Assembly (NCBI RefSeq): GCF_011059135.1
Contig: NZ_JAALGD010000008.1
Coordinates: 1-64,000 of the forward strand
Source of the DNA: Brevibacillus sp. SYP-B805
GTDB lineage: Bacteria > Bacillota > Bacilli > Brevibacillales > Brevibacillaceae
Direction: 5' to 3'
DNA length: 64,000 bases
The position numbers and the translations under genes were made by a program. Below are positions 8,357 to 16,959 of this stretch, in pieces. Within the stretch, counting starts at the first letter, position 1; each line of letters starts with the position of its first letter. The notes beneath the pieces are model-generated. The model made no database searches and was not told the origin of the DNA. It worked only from the letters and a program-made list of their open reading frames with translations.

Positions 8357-8707
8357 TCACTTTTCATTCGGCAGCCGGTGCTTGGCGAATTCCTCGTCGA
8401 TCCTACCGGTCAGGATAAGGCCGAACATGCGAAAGTCCGCCCGCAGGGACCAGAATGGATGACCAAACGTCGCGGGCCTGTTGCCTTCAATCCGAAAATG
8501 GCTGTACCAGGCGCAGCCGTAAGCCAGGACCGGGGCTAGAAGCAGCAGCCACAGGTGATACATCAGGCTCGCTGCGATGCAGAGAAAAACCATCGATGTT
8601 CCGACAAAATGCCAGGTGCGTGTCAACCGCTTGTGATGCTGGGACAGATAAAACGGCCAGAAATCCGCAAAGCTGTCAAAGGTCTGCTTCTCCTTGTCGC
8701 TTTTCAT
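8357..8707 (-). CDS. DUF962/Mpo1-like membrane protein
   Basis: A 116-residue protein of the YGL010w/Mpo1 family, with the conserved segments FYLSQHHKRLTRTWHFVGT and WYSHFRIEGNRPATFGHP. Two hydrophobic segments lie between them. In yeast Mpo1 the conserved histidines bind Fe(II) and the enzyme carries out alpha-oxidation of 2-hydroxy fatty acids; this function is not shown for bacterial members. GGAGG 5 nt before the ATG at 8707 fixes the start over a TTG at 8719. It lies 31 bp upstream of the sigma-54 activator on the same strand and may share a transcript, though a functional link is not obvious. Confidence 0.85.
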   Translation of the reverse strand: MKSDKEKQTFDSFADFWPFYLSQHHKRLTRTWHFVGTSMVFLCIAASLMYHLWLLLLAPVLAYGCAWYSHFRIEGNRPATFGHPFWSLRADFRMFGLILTGRIDEEFAKHRLPNEK

Positions 8708-9112
8708 GAGTTCCTCCAAAATTTGAGAATTCTAATTTTTCTATAAATACGCTCCCATTCTCTGGAATTCCTCCTGCCTTCCTAAAACTCTATTTACCCC
8801 GCCGACGTAAGCGAACGCTCCACACACTCGGCAATAGCTAACGCTCCACCCACTCGGCGAAAGCTATCGCTGCGCCGAGTGGGGGCCCTTGCTGGTGTCG
8901 GCGGGAACCCCCAACCTTTCTACTTCGCTTTCGTGCATGAGAGATCTTAAACTTTCCAATATACCCAGGAAAAGGCACCTGACGAAAATAGACGGTTTTT
9001 TCCAGTCTATTCGTTAAATCGCTAGGATAAGTGCCGTGTCCATCTATCTGATGGCGGCGTACTTATGTAAAGATCGGATTGTAATTCACTTAGATGCAAA
9101 GAGGGGAGTAGG
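8708..9112. other. intergenic region with tandem and inverted repeats
   Basis: A 405-bp gap between divergent units. It contains the 26-bp tandem repeat and hairpin at 8814-8883, a small AATAGAC/GTCTATT inverted repeat (8987-9011) and CCATC/GATGG at about 9038-9052. No gene is visible. The promoter of the glycan operon should lie here, but no clear -35/-10 pair was found. Confidence 0.5.
8814..8883. repeat. two contiguous 26-bp repeats plus 11-bp inverted repeat
   Basis: Units 8814-8839 and 8840-8865 are adjacent and share AACGCTCCAC-CACTCGGC- with three differences. The second unit also contains CCCACTCGGCG (8849-8859), whose perfect complement follows at 8873-8883, giving a stable hairpin. 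Function unknown. Confidence 0.7.
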
Positions 9113-9916
9113 TTGGAAGAATTCACGATCGAACAGATGCCCGTGAGAATTTCTGTCATTATACCTGCGCGCGATGAGGCCCGAAGCATTGCCAAGGTCG
9201 TGGCGGAAGCGAGAAACATATCCGCAGACACGGAAGTGATCGTGGTCTGCAATGGTACGAGCGACGATACGGCTGACAAGGCAAAAAAGGCGGGCGCCAA
9301 GGTGGTCTCCACCAAGAAAAGCCTGGGACATGATGTCGGGCGGGCTGTCGGTGCATGCTTTGCCCAGGGGGACGTCCTGCTGTTCATTGACGGTGACTTC
9401 GTCATCCCTGCCAGCACCCTTCTTGGCTATATCGAACTGGTTGACAAGGGCTGGGATCTGGTATTGAACGCCTATTCCGGCTTTCAGGTGAAAACCAACA
9501 TTCATTCTACCGCTGTTGCCAAACGATTTCTCAATAGAATCATAGGCAGGCCCGATCTCGAAGGAAGTTCGATGACTACGGTCCCCCATGCCATGAGCAG
9601 ACGGGCGTTGAATCTCATTGGAATCAAGATATTGGCTGTGCCTCCCAAAGCACAGGTAGAAGCCGTCCTGCACGGCCTGCGCATTACGCGCGGACCACGC
9701 ATAAACACATCCCGGTTCAACCGGAAGCGAGCCGGACGTAAAGAGAAAGTCATGGACTTGGTGCTGGGCGACCATCTGGAAGCGATCGCATATTTTATCA
9801 GCCAGCGCGGGCAAAGAGCCGGGTATACCGACTTCAATAGGATGCGGCAGCTCCTGGATGCGCACGGGTCCAGCCATTCGCGCGGGGTCTATTACCCATA
9901 CATGCTGGAAATCTAG
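9113..9916 (+). CDS. family 2 glycosyltransferase, first paralogue
   Basis: A 267-residue GT-A fold glycosyltransferase. The nucleotide-sugar half shows SVIIPARDEARSIAKVV, VVCNGTSDDT and metal-binding DGD in LLFIDGDFVIP. It starts at a TTG preceded by GAGGGGAG. It lacks membrane segments, so it acts at the cytoplasmic face on nucleotide sugars. Sequence blocks GHDVGRA, AKRFLNR, PHAM-RRA and LGDH-EA are shared with the next gene, indicating tandem duplication and divergence. It heads the glycan operon that runs to about 16914. The donor and acceptor are unknown. Confidence 0.85.
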   Translation: MEEFTIEQMPVRISVIIPARDEARSIAKVVAEARNISADTEVIVVCNGTSDDTADKAKKAGAKVVSTKKSLGHDVGRAVGACFAQGDVLLFIDGDFVIPASTLLGYIELVDKGWDLVLNAYSGFQVKTNIHSTAVAKRFLNRIIGRPDLEGSSMTTVPHAMSRRALNLIGIKILAVPPKAQVEAVLHGLRITRGPRINTSRFNRKRAGRKEKVMDLVLGDHLEAIAYFISQRGQRAGYTDFNRMRQLLDAHGSSHSRGVYYPYMLEI

Positions 9917-9936
9917 TTCGTCGGAGGTGAGTCGGC

Positions 9937-10959
9937 GTGATACCACAGCAGCGTCTGTTTCGCAGGACCGGTCTACAAGCTGATCGCCGAAAGATTGCAG
10001 AACTCAATCGTTCGGAGGAAAAGGAACGGACGTCGAAAAAAAACAGCGCCAGCGCAAAAGGCATGAAGCAATCGCGAGTTCGCCGAGAGGTCGGACAGAT
10101 TCGGGAACGGCATGACACGGGGATTGAACTCGTGAAAACTTCTTCATTCATATGTGACGAGGACAAAGTGCTGGCGCAGAATCCATACAACTTGTCGGTG
10201 ATCATTTCGGTCAGCAACGAGGAAGGAACCATCGGGGAATTGCTGGCGAGCGTGAAATCCCTGCAGCCCAAGGAAGTCATCGTGGTGGAAAATGGCTCGA
10301 CCGACAAGACATTGGAGATCTGCCTGCAGCATGAGGTGACCTGCTTCTCGTATCCCTATCGTCTCGGACACGATGTGGGCAGGGCCATCGGCGCCCGGGA
10401 GGCAACCGGGGAAGTTTTTCTTTTTCTCGATGGGGACATCGTATTTCAACCCCAGGATCTGCTCCCTTTTGTTGCAGCCTGCTATCAACAGGTGGATATC
10501 GCGTTAAACGACGTGAATCCGTTCTACACCAAAGCCTCCATGATCGATGCCGTCAGTCTGGCCAAACGGTTTCTCAACAGAGTGCTGCGACATGGGTCAT
10601 TGAAGTACGCTTCCCTGACGGCGATCCCCCATGCGATGAAAAGGAGAGCGGCCGAGATCATCGGGTATGCCAATCTCGCCATCCCTCCCAAAGCCCAGGC
10701 CATGGCCGCGTTAGCCGGTCTGACCATCGAGAACGTCCACGCCGTCAATGTCTTTTCGACAAACAAAATTCGCAGTTATAACTCGAGCAATACCAATGTT
10801 GTCGAAGACATGATACTCGGCGATCATGTGGAAGCCCTGCAGTGGGTGCAGGCAACCATGGGAAACCGATGCTTTTTTGCAGATATGATACGTCAGCGGG
10901 AAATGATCGATCATGCGATTTCCCAGCATGGGTCGTTTCACGAGGGGTACGAATGCTAG
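9937..10959 (+). CDS. family 2 glycosyltransferase, second paralogue
   Basis: A 340-residue GT2 protein related to its neighbour. The catalytic domain begins at about residue 85 (LSVIISVSNEEGTIGELL) with VVENGSTDKT and LFLDGDIVF. The first about 80 residues are highly charged and have no counterpart in the upstream paralogue; they may be a regulatory or partner-binding tail, or the true start may be further in. The GTG at 9937 is preceded by GGAGGTGAG, which supports the long form. It shares the glycan operon. Confidence 0.82.
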   Translation: MIPQQRLFRRTGLQADRRKIAELNRSEEKERTSKKNSASAKGMKQSRVRREVGQIRERHDTGIELVKTSSFICDEDKVLAQNPYNLSVIISVSNEEGTIGELLASVKSLQPKEVIVVENGSTDKTLEICLQHEVTCFSYPYRLGHDVGRAIGAREATGEVFLFLDGDIVFQPQDLLPFVAACYQQVDIALNDVNPFYTKASMIDAVSLAKRFLNRVLRHGSLKYASLTAIPHAMKRRAAEIIGYANLAIPPKAQAMAALAGLTIENVHAVNVFSTNKIRSYNSSNTNVVEDMILGDHVEALQWVQATMGNRCFFADMIRQREMIDHAISQHGSFHEGYEC

Positions 10960-11027
10960 AGGCGCAGCCTCCCTGTACTCCTCGTAGCCGTGAGAACGAG
11001 ATTTTACTTCCTGAAGAGGGTGTGAAA

Positions 11028-12293
11028 ATGTCAAGTCTTCCAACAATCGCGGTTATCGGTTTGGGATTTGTCGGATTACCTCTTGTCCAGCTCTTCGCCT
11101 CCAAGGGATACCATGTGACCGGGATCGATATCGATCAGGAGAAAATCGCCATGCTGCGGGCCGCCAAGAGCTATATATCCGATATCTCGGATCAGGAGAT
11201 CGGCATCATGACAAACAGCGGGTTGCTGGATGTGACCAGCGATTACGCTGCCGCAGCCGGTGTCGATACCATCATCATCTGCGTGCCGACGCCGCTGCGG
11301 AATCGGGAACCGGATTTATCCTATATTTTTCACGCCGTCCAGCAGTTGAAACCCTATTTGAAAAAAGGGCAGCTTCTGGTCCTGGAAAGTTCCACCTTCC
11401 CGGGGACCACGGAAGAGTATGTGAAACCCTTGATCGAAACCGATGCCTTGACGGTCGGCGAAACCATCTTCCTGGGTTATTCGCCGGAGCGGATTGATCC
11501 GGGGAACAAAATGGTCTCGATTGCCGACATTCCCAAGGTGATCAGCGGGGTGACGCCCCAATGCCTGCAGAAAGTGAAGCAGCTGTATGATTCCGTCTTC
11601 AAGCAGACCGTTCCCGTCTCGTCGCCAAAGGTGGCGGAGTTCGTCAAGATGCTGGAAAACAGCCAGCGTCTCATTAACATCTCTTTCATCAATGAAGTAA
11701 ATCTGCTGGCCAATAAAATGAATGTCGATTTGTGGGAAGTGATCGAAGCCGCCAAAACGAAGCCGGTTGGATTTACCCCCTATTACCCAAGCGCTGGCAT
11801 CGGCGGGCACTGCATTCCCGTAGACCCATTCTTTTTGGCGTGGATCGGCATGCGGGAAGGAGTGCCGCTGACCATGATCCATCAAGCCGGGTTTATCAAT
11901 GAAATGATCCCGCACTTTATTGTCAGCAGCGTCGTGCAGGAGCTGACAGTGCGCGGCAAGCCCCTGGAGGAAGCCCATGTGGGGGTGATCGGCCTTACGT
12001 ACAAAAAGGACGTGAACGATATCCGGGAGTCGGCCTCGCTGAAAGTAATCGAACTCTTGCTGGACAGAAGAGTCACCGTCTCGGTGCATGATCCGGTTTT
12101 TGTCGGGGAGCTGCCTTTTGATCTGAAAACATTCTCGCTCGAACCGAACGAGTTGGGTGTTTTTGACATCGTCCTGATCCTGGTTGATCATTCGGGCCTG
12201 CCATGGGAAGGCATTGTCAAACACAGCCGCTGCGTCATCGACACGCGCAATGTGGCGCCGCAGCTGCCGGGGGCGCACGTGGTTCACCTGTGA
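11028..12293 (+). CDS. UDP-N-acetylhexosamine 6-dehydrogenase (WbpA-like)
   Basis: A 421-residue NAD-dependent nucleotide-sugar dehydrogenase that oxidises C6 of a UDP-HexNAc to the uronic acid. It has the Rossmann motif IGLGFVGLP, the central helix KMLENSQRLINISFINE, and the catalytic-cysteine segment GIGGHCIPVDPFFLAW, followed by a UDP-binding C-terminal domain. The sequence around the cysteine fits WbpA/VipA (UDP-GlcNAc) better than UDP-glucose dehydrogenases. The ATG at 11028 directly precedes the Rossmann strand; upstream in-frame codons overlap the previous gene. With the DegT aminotransferase and the oxidoreductase below it makes the core of a UDP-3-amino-uronate pathway. Confidence 0.88.
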   Translation: MSSLPTIAVIGLGFVGLPLVQLFASKGYHVTGIDIDQEKIAMLRAAKSYISDISDQEIGIMTNSGLLDVTSDYAAAAGVDTIIICVPTPLRNREPDLSYIFHAVQQLKPYLKKGQLLVLESSTFPGTTEEYVKPLIETDALTVGETIFLGYSPERIDPGNKMVSIADIPKVISGVTPQCLQKVKQLYDSVFKQTVPVSSPKVAEFVKMLENSQRLINISFINEVNLLANKMNVDLWEVIEAAKTKPVGFTPYYPSAGIGGHCIPVDPFFLAWIGMREGVPLTMIHQAGFINEMIPHFIVSSVVQELTVRGKPLEEAHVGVIGLTYKKDVNDIRESASLKVIELLLDRRVTVSVHDPVFVGELPFDLKTFSLEPNELGVFDIVLILVDHSGLPWEGIVKHSRCVIDTRNVAPQLPGAHVVHL

Positions 12294-12315
12294 ACGGTTG
12301 AGGGAGAGATGATCG

Positions 12316-13317
12316 ATGGAGCGGTTCACCATCTTTTTTTTGGATCATCGTTCGATGTATCTGGACAGTCTGGGGGATGCGCTGGGCCAATGGGGGAATC
12401 GGATCTGTTACCAGTGCTCATGGAACATGCGGGAGATTGAGGCGGGCATCGCCTATTTTCGACCGGATATCTTGATTACGGTCGGCTGTGATTTGCCGCT
12501 GCATTCTCCCGACTTGAACGATCTGCCGGCCTTATGCCGGGCCTATAATCTGTTCCATATCTACTGGGCAACCGAAGACAAGATTCACTTTGACTCCTGG
12601 TCGCTGCCGTTTATCAGCCGCATCCAGCCGGACTGCGTGTGGACCATCCATCCCGACTGCGTCGCTGAATACCGCAAAATGGGGATCGACGCCCAATATC
12701 TGAATTTCGCCCTGAATCCGCGATTTTTTCCGGGGAAGCCGGAAGGGGTGGAGGAGCGGTATGATCTGACCATGGTGGCAAGCGCCCATTTGCATAAGCG
12801 GACGGATCGGTACGATCATCTCGCTGCTTTGATGTTCCCCTTCGTACGGGCAAACCGGAAAATCCATGTGTGGGGAGGCGGGTGGCTGGAAAACGGCGGG
12901 TTGATCCGGGAGCACTTTGGCGTCGACGTGCCCGCCGATTGGGTAGAAGGCTATCTCCCTTACCGCCAGACAGCATCCGTTTACCATCACAGCAAAATCA
13001 TTCTGGGGATTCAGAATGCTCCGGATCAGGTGACACAACGCACGTTTGAGATCCTGGGAGCGGGAGGTTTCATGCTGGCTTGCCGAACACCCGAGCTTTC
13101 CCGCATGTTTACCGATGGCGCAGAGATCGCGTTTACCGATCATCCATCGGATACCGTGGAACTGGTTTCCCGCTACCTGGAACAACCGGCATTGCGGTAC
13201 CGCATTGGTCAGGCAGCACGGCAGAAAGTGCTGCAAGAGCATACGTACCATCATCGGCTGCAAGCCATATGGCCCGAGTTGGAGCGCATGGTAAGCAAAA
13301 AAAGGGGAGGAAGGTAA
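12316..13317 (+). CDS. CgeB-like glycosyltransferase
   Basis: A 333-residue protein resembling the CgeB spore-maturation family: an N-terminal half with RPDILITVGCDLPLHS and a C-terminal glycosyltransferase-like half (KIHVWGGGWL, SKIILGIQN, TQRTFEILGAGGFMLACRTPEL, QEHTYHHRL). In B. subtilis CgeB is tied to the glycosylated outer layer (crust) of the spore. GGAGAG lies upstream of the ATG. Its position inside a nucleotide-sugar operon suggests that the product glycan decorates the spore or cell surface; this is inference. Confidence 0.8.
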   Translation: MERFTIFFLDHRSMYLDSLGDALGQWGNRICYQCSWNMREIEAGIAYFRPDILITVGCDLPLHSPDLNDLPALCRAYNLFHIYWATEDKIHFDSWSLPFISRIQPDCVWTIHPDCVAEYRKMGIDAQYLNFALNPRFFPGKPEGVEERYDLTMVASAHLHKRTDRYDHLAALMFPFVRANRKIHVWGGGWLENGGLIREHFGVDVPADWVEGYLPYRQTASVYHHSKIILGIQNAPDQVTQRTFEILGAGGFMLACRTPELSRMFTDGAEIAFTDHPSDTVELVSRYLEQPALRYRIGQAARQKVLQEHTYHHRLQAIWPELERMVSKKRGGR

Positions 13318-13318
13318 C

Positions 13319-14434
13319 ATGATCCCTTTGGTAGATTTACGAAGACAGTTTCACTCCATCCGACCGCAAATTCTTGCGGGCATCTCGGATGTGATTGAAA
13401 GCGGCAGTTATATCCTGGGAGCAAAAGTAGCGGAGCTGGAGCAGCGCATTGCCGAGAGATTGGGGGTTGCGCATGCGATTGCGGTGGCAAATGGGACGGA
13501 CGCCCTGATCCTCACGCTGGAAGCATACGGCATCGGTCCGGGCGATGAAGTGCTGACCACGCCCTTCACGTTTTTTGCCAGTGCCGAAGCGGTCTCCCGC
13601 GTGGGGGCCAAACCGGTTTTTGTGGATATTGATCCCGACAGCTACAACCTGGATCCTACCAAGCTGGAAGAAAAGATCACGCCGGCAGCCAAGGCGATCA
13701 TACCCGTCCATCTGTTCGGACAGCCGGCCGAAATGGACGCCATCTCGCACATCGCCCGCAAGCATGGTCTCGTTGTCATCGAAGACGCCTGCCAGGCGTT
13801 TGGCGCTGCCTATAAAGGAAACCCGGTGGGCAGTCTCGGCGATGCTGCCTGCTTCTCATTCTTTCCCACCAAAAATCTGGGGACCCTGGGTGACGGCGGA
13901 CTGGTGGTGACGAATGACGATGCGGTGGCTGCCCGTATCCGCCTGTTGCGGCAGCACGGCAGCACGAAGAAATATGTTCACGAGACAATCGGCTATAACA
14001 GCCGCCTGGATGAAATCCATGCCGCCATCCTGCTTACCTGCCTGGAGCACATCGACGCGTGGAACGACACGAGAAGAAGATTGGCTGCGCGATACCGGGA
14101 AGGTTTGCAGGAGATCGCCCACCTTCGAATCGCGCCGGAAAGCCCGGATGTCCGCCATATCTACCACCTGTTTTGCCTGGAGACGCAGCATCGGCCAGCG
14201 GTGATGCGCAGCCTGCAGGCGGAAGGGATCCAATGTGCCGTCTACTATCCGCTGCCGCTTCATTTGCAGCGGGTGTATGCCGACCTGGGCTACAAGAAGG
14301 GCGACTGCCCCGTTTCCGAACGCTTGTCGGAACAGCTTTTCGCCATCCCCATGAGTCCGTTCCTGCAGGAAGCGGAACAGGATCGGATCATCGGCGTGCT
14401 GCGGGAGGTGACCGCTGCGTGCGATTCGGAATAA
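13319..14434 (+). CDS. DegT/DnrJ/EryC1 nucleotide-sugar aminotransferase
   Basis: A 371-residue PLP enzyme that transaminates a keto-sugar nucleotide. Landmarks are VANGTDALILTLEAYGIGPGDE, VIEDACQAFGAAYKG and the Schiff-base lysine in CFSFFPTKNLGTLGDGG. It starts 1 bp after the CgeB-like gene behind GGGGAGGAAGG. By analogy with WbpE it would aminate the 3-keto group produced by the oxidoreductase encoded next. Its stop overlaps that gene by 16 bp. Confidence 0.9.
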   Translation: MIPLVDLRRQFHSIRPQILAGISDVIESGSYILGAKVAELEQRIAERLGVAHAIAVANGTDALILTLEAYGIGPGDEVLTTPFTFFASAEAVSRVGAKPVFVDIDPDSYNLDPTKLEEKITPAAKAIIPVHLFGQPAEMDAISHIARKHGLVVIEDACQAFGAAYKGNPVGSLGDAACFSFFPTKNLGTLGDGGLVVTNDDAVAARIRLLRQHGSTKKYVHETIGYNSRLDEIHAAILLTCLEHIDAWNDTRRRLAARYREGLQEIAHLRIAPESPDVRHIYHLFCLETQHRPAVMRSLQAEGIQCAVYYPLPLHLQRVYADLGYKKGDCPVSERLSEQLFAIPMSPFLQEAEQDRIIGVLREVTAACDSE

Positions 14435-15504
14435 TCGGCTGCGGCCGCATTGCCGAGCGGCATATCGCGTCTATCGCCGCCCTGCAGGAGGGGCAATTGG
14501 TCGCGGTAAGCGATATCGTCCCGTCCAATATGGCACGGGCCGAGCAGCTGTACCAATCCCAGGCAGGTCTGGATCGCCCTCTTCGCAAGTACGCGGATTA
14601 CCGGGACCTGTTAACCGATCCTGCCGTTGACGTCGCGGTCGTTTCCACGCTCTCCGGGCTGCACGCCGGGATAGCGAAGGAAGCGTTGGGGGCAGGAAAA
14701 CATGTGGTGCTGGAGAAGCCGATGACCCTGTCGCTGCGGGAAGCGGACGAACTGAACGCGCTGGCCGACGCACGGCAGCGCATCGTGATGGTCTGCCATC
14801 AGCTGCGCTACCGTCCCCTGATGCAGACCATCAAATCGTATGTGGAGCGCGGTGCCCTGGGGGATATCTACCTGGGCGTCGTCTCGATGCGCATCCATCG
14901 TCCGGCCACTTATTACACGGAGGCTCCCTGGCGCGGAAGCTGGAAAGAAGACGGCGGCATGCTGCTGAACCAGGGCATTCACATGATCGATCTGCTGCAG
15001 TGGTTTCTGGGGGATGTCAAGACGGTATACGGGGATGTGGCCAAGGGGCCGCTTGCGAAAGAGACGGAAGACGTCGCGCTTGGACTCTTGACGTTCGCGG
15101 GTGGATCCAAAGGCATGATTGAAGCCAATACCGTCACGTATCCCCGGAATCTCGAATATGCCATCTCCTTGTTCGGCGAGAAAGGCACCATCGCCATCGG
15201 CGGGCTGCAGCTCGACCAGATCCGCCGATGGGAATGCCAGGAGCAGTGGCACACCGCAGAAGAGATTGCCCGATTGGCGCAAGAGAAGAACGAACATGCG
15301 GCCATGTATCAGGATCTGGCTGATGCGGTCGCCAACCGCACCGGGGGTGTGCTGGTGGATGGTCGGGAAGGGCGCAAGGCGCTGGAGACGATTTTCGCCC
15401 TTTATCAATCAGCGGTCACGTCCCGGCCGGTTACCCTGCCCCTTCCAGATTTTCGAACGTCGGATATGAAAAGCAGCTTGCAAAAAGACGGGGGGTTATC
15501 ATGA
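14419..15504 (+). CDS. Gfo/Idh/MocA sugar-nucleotide 3-dehydrogenase (WbpB-like)
   Basis: A 361-residue NAD(P)-dependent oxidoreductase with Rossmann start RFGIIGCGRIAERHI and the family motif VVLEKPMTLS (EKP lysine). The GTG at 14419 is chosen because GGGAGGTG sits upstream and the Rossmann strand begins at residue 2; this overlaps degT by 16 bp. In the Pseudomonas wbp pathway the homologue oxidises UDP-GlcNAcA at C3, feeding the aminotransferase. A dedicated N-acetyltransferase (WbpD-like) is not seen in the window. Confidence 0.87.
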   Translation: MRFGIIGCGRIAERHIASIAALQEGQLVAVSDIVPSNMARAEQLYQSQAGLDRPLRKYADYRDLLTDPAVDVAVVSTLSGLHAGIAKEALGAGKHVVLEKPMTLSLREADELNALADARQRIVMVCHQLRYRPLMQTIKSYVERGALGDIYLGVVSMRIHRPATYYTEAPWRGSWKEDGGMLLNQGIHMIDLLQWFLGDVKTVYGDVAKGPLAKETEDVALGLLTFAGGSKGMIEANTVTYPRNLEYAISLFGEKGTIAIGGLQLDQIRRWECQEQWHTAEEIARLAQEKNEHAAMYQDLADAVANRTGGVLVDGREGRKALETIFALYQSAVTSRPVTLPLPDFRTSDMKSSLQKDGGLS

Positions 15505-16481
15505 AATTCGGCAGCGTGTTGGTAACGGGTGGAGCTGGCTTTGTCGGATCGCAACTGGTGAAACGGCTGCTGCCGCTTGCCGATCACATCACGATCATCG
15601 ATGATTTGTCGACGGGCAACCGGCAGGCGATCCCAGACTCCGATAAAATCACGTTTTATCAGGACAGTGTGACAAACGAAGGCTTGCTGCAAGCGGTGCT
15701 TCCGGAGGTGGAATGGGTGTTTCATCTATCCTGCCGCAACCTGGTGCTCTCCGCTGAAAATCTGGAAGCCGATTTTCATACCAATCTGTACGGCGGATTC
15801 CTGCTCCTCAACCTGGTGAAGAAATACTGTCACGGGTTGCGAAGGATGATCTATACCTCAACGGCTTCCGTGTATGGGAATGCACCGGTCATCCCCACGC
15901 CGGAATCTTTCTACCAGATTACCATGCCTTACTCCGCCAGCAAGTTTTCCGTCGAACATTATTGCCAGGTGTTTATTCATATGTATCAATTGCCTGTCAC
16001 GATTCTGCGTCTGTCCAATCTGTATGGGCCCGGGCAGCTGACCTCCAATCCGTATTGCGGGGTAGTCAGCAAATTTTTCGAAGCCATCGAGCAGGGTCGA
16101 CCGATGACCATTTACGGCGATGGCAGGCAGAGCAGGGATTTCACGTTTATCCAGGATGCGCTGGACGCCATCCTGCTGGCTGCACGCCATCCACATACGG
16201 TGGGAAAGGTGTACAATGTCGGCACGGGCAAGGAAACAAGCATTCTGGAGCTGGCCGCAGCAATCGCCAAGGTAACGGGGAAACAAGAATATCCCTACGA
16301 ATTTCAAGAAAAGCGCACCGTGGACCGGGTCGTTCGCCGCGCGCTGGATGCACGCTCCCTGCAGCAGGATATCGAGTGGACGGCAAAAGTTGCGCTGGAG
16401 GATGGGCTGCGTCGGACCTATCAATGGCTGACAGGGACGGAACATGAGCGGGATGAGGAAATGACTGACAAGTCTGAGTAA
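15501..16481 (+). CDS. NAD-dependent sugar-nucleotide epimerase/dehydratase (extended SDR)
   Basis: A 326-residue extended SDR. It shows the dinucleotide motif VTGGAGFVGSQLV, the Ser of the triad in YTSTASVYG and the catalytic pair YSASK, then the substrate segment RLSNLYGPGQ. Its ATG overlaps the previous stop (ATGA). It may epimerise the UDP-amino sugar or make a second sugar for the same glycan; family assignment does not settle which. The C-terminal 15 residues are strongly acidic and outside the fold. Confidence 0.87.
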   Translation: MKFGSVLVTGGAGFVGSQLVKRLLPLADHITIIDDLSTGNRQAIPDSDKITFYQDSVTNEGLLQAVLPEVEWVFHLSCRNLVLSAENLEADFHTNLYGGFLLLNLVKKYCHGLRRMIYTSTASVYGNAPVIPTPESFYQITMPYSASKFSVEHYCQVFIHMYQLPVTILRLSNLYGPGQLTSNPYCGVVSKFFEAIEQGRPMTIYGDGRQSRDFTFIQDALDAILLAARHPHTVGKVYNVGTGKETSILELAAAIAKVTGKQEYPYEFQEKRTVDRVVRRALDARSLQQDIEWTAKVALEDGLRRTYQWLTGTEHERDEEMTDKSE

Positions 16482-16494
16482 AGGGGGGAGGAAG

Positions 16495-16914
16495 GTGGTC
16501 AATCTGGAGAAGAGCATGTTTTTTATTCCGAATCGCCTGCACGTACGCGGCAGGGAAATGTTCGTCTCCTTCAACATTGCGCCGATCCCGCTGGAAACCA
16601 TCGTCTCCCGTATCTCCCTGCACGTTCAGATCCCCGCCCCATGCAGCAGTCTCTCTCTCCGGATACAGGCATTGGCAGGCGGTTGGGATGAAGGGCTGAT
16701 GAAAACGGGCTATGTACCGCCCGCAGGGGAAACGATCGGTGAGGGGAGCTTTCCGGTTCTCCAGCAGGAAATCGTGATCGATCTGCAAGCCTACGAACAG
16801 CCTTGGCGGTTCGACAGCGGCCGGAATCATGGCATTTATCTGCAGCTGCTCGAAGATGCGCAAGCTTGGTTTGAGGAGAAAAAACCGCCCTATCTGGTCG
16901 TTGTGACGGATTAA
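16495..16914 (+). CDS. uncharacterised 139-residue protein ending the glycan operon
   Basis: Starts at a GTG just after GGGGGGAGG. The sequence is beta-rich with no signal peptide or membrane segment. A loose resemblance to DNRLRE-type carbohydrate/adhesin modules (aromatic W-D-E turn, terminal PYLVVVTD strand) is noted but weak. As the last gene before a strong terminator it probably belongs to the glycan operon. I cannot assign a function. Confidence 0.7.
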   Translation: MVNLEKSMFFIPNRLHVRGREMFVSFNIAPIPLETIVSRISLHVQIPAPCSSLSLRIQALAGGWDEGLMKTGYVPPAGETIGEGSFPVLQQEIVIDLQAYEQPWRFDSGRNHGIYLQLLEDAQAWFEEKKPPYLVVVTD

Positions 16915-16916
16915 GG

Positions 16917-16955
16917 AAAAAGCTTCTGCCTGGATCAAAGGTAGAAGCTTTTTGC
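16917..16955. terminator. bidirectional intrinsic terminator
   Basis: AAAAAGCTTCT...AGAAGCTTTTT arms (16917-16927 and 16943-16953) with T-runs on both strands. It serves the glycan operon on the plus strand and the convergent secreted-protein gene on the minus strand. Confidence 0.85.
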
Positions 16956-16959
16956 TGTT

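Noticed and set aside
8814-8883. Possible CRISPR array
   Set aside because: The two 26-bp units are directly adjacent with no spacers, and no cas genes are present.
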